From CAYOHG01 sp964465125 (lineage in GTDB: Bacteria > Planctomycetota > Phycisphaerae > UBA1845 > Fen-1342), in the NCBI GenBank assembly GCA_964465125.1, contig CAYXIO010000099.1:1-6157 (forward strand): a stretch of DNA of 6,157 nt, read 5' to 3'. Both the position numbers and the translations under genes were made by a program. A model generated the notes under the pieces. That model was not told where the DNA came from, ran no database searches, and was given only the letters and a program-made list of their open reading frames with translations. Shown here in pieces: positions 6,085-6,157 of the stretch (within the stretch, counting starts at the first letter, position 1; the number at the start of each line of letters is the position of its first letter).

Positions 6085-6091
6085 GCGCGTT

Positions 6092-6098
6092 TCCTCTC
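6092..6098 (-). promoter_or_regulatory. Ribosome binding site of the corrinoid protein gene
   Basis: GAGAGGA on the minus strand, seven bases before the ATG at 6084, supports that start. Confidence 0.65.
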
Positions 6099-6126
6099 AG
6101 CGGAGATGATCATTCGCCGGGCGCTG

Positions 6127-6150
6127 ACGCAGCAATCTGCGTTCCAACGC
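6127..6150 (-). promoter_or_regulatory. Overlapping inverted repeats upstream of the operon
   Basis: ACGCAG (6127-6132) and CTGCGT (6137-6142) are perfect complements around the loop CAAT. GCGTT (6139-6143) and AACGC (6146-6150) form a second perfect pair that shares GCGT with the first. The two pairings exclude each other. The element lies 43-66 bases upstream of the first ATG of the operon, a fitting place for a dimeric regulator's operator or a leader-RNA switch. No T-run follows on either strand, so a terminator is unlikely. I see no convincing -35/-10 pair between it and the gene, and the leader is too short to show a cobalamin riboswitch. Confidence 0.35.
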
Positions 6151-6157
6151 GGAAAAA

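Noticed and set aside
6085..6157. Sigma-70 promoter or cobalamin riboswitch before the operon
   Set aside because: The best spaced hexamers (TTGCTG and TGATCA, 17 bases apart) match the consensus poorly, and 73 bases are too few to contain a cobalamin riboswitch.

Overview
This is a high-GC bacterial window with two convergent blocks. Secreted proteins carrying a C-terminal dockerin-type EF-hand pair, together with operons of URO-D-family methyltransferases and a corrinoid protein, are typical of Planctomycetota and relatives such as Phycisphaerae-like lineages. That assignment is an inference from gene content; the window holds no rRNA or other marker gene.

The left block (1-2137, + strand) starts with about 535 bases in which I recognise no gene. 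They hold a strong palindrome, an 18-base tandem repeat and a small stem-loop next to a ribosome binding site. One secreted protein of 533 residues follows (536-2137). It has a signal peptide, a beta-sandwich-like domain with an inserted EF-hand-like loop, a zinc-protease domain with the metzincin signature HEFGHTIGLPH and a candidate Met-turn, and a terminal dockerin-like pair of calcium loops.

The right block (6157 down to 2177, - strand) is a compact five-gene operon with gaps of 2-20 bases. In transcription order it encodes a B12-binding corrinoid protein (MtaC/MtbC type), two different URO-D/MtaA-family methyltransferase-like proteins, an unrecognised 65-residue protein, and a protein that resembles a proteasome/HslV-type Ntn hydrolase. 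The first three genes look like a corrinoid-dependent methyl transfer module: one URO-D protein could demethylate a substrate onto the corrinoid protein, and the other could pass the methyl group on or act on a second substrate. The two URO-D proteins differ at the expected metal site (HSCG in one, HSDG in the other), so they are unlikely to be redundant. The substrate, the final methyl acceptor and the corrinoid reactivase are not visible here.

The least expected item is the last gene. It has the N-terminal strand pattern of a proteasome beta subunit, with Ser in place of the catalytic Thr1 and Asp at position 17, but no lysine near position 33. Its co-transcription with a corrinoid methyltransferase module is the best candidate for something undescribed in this window.
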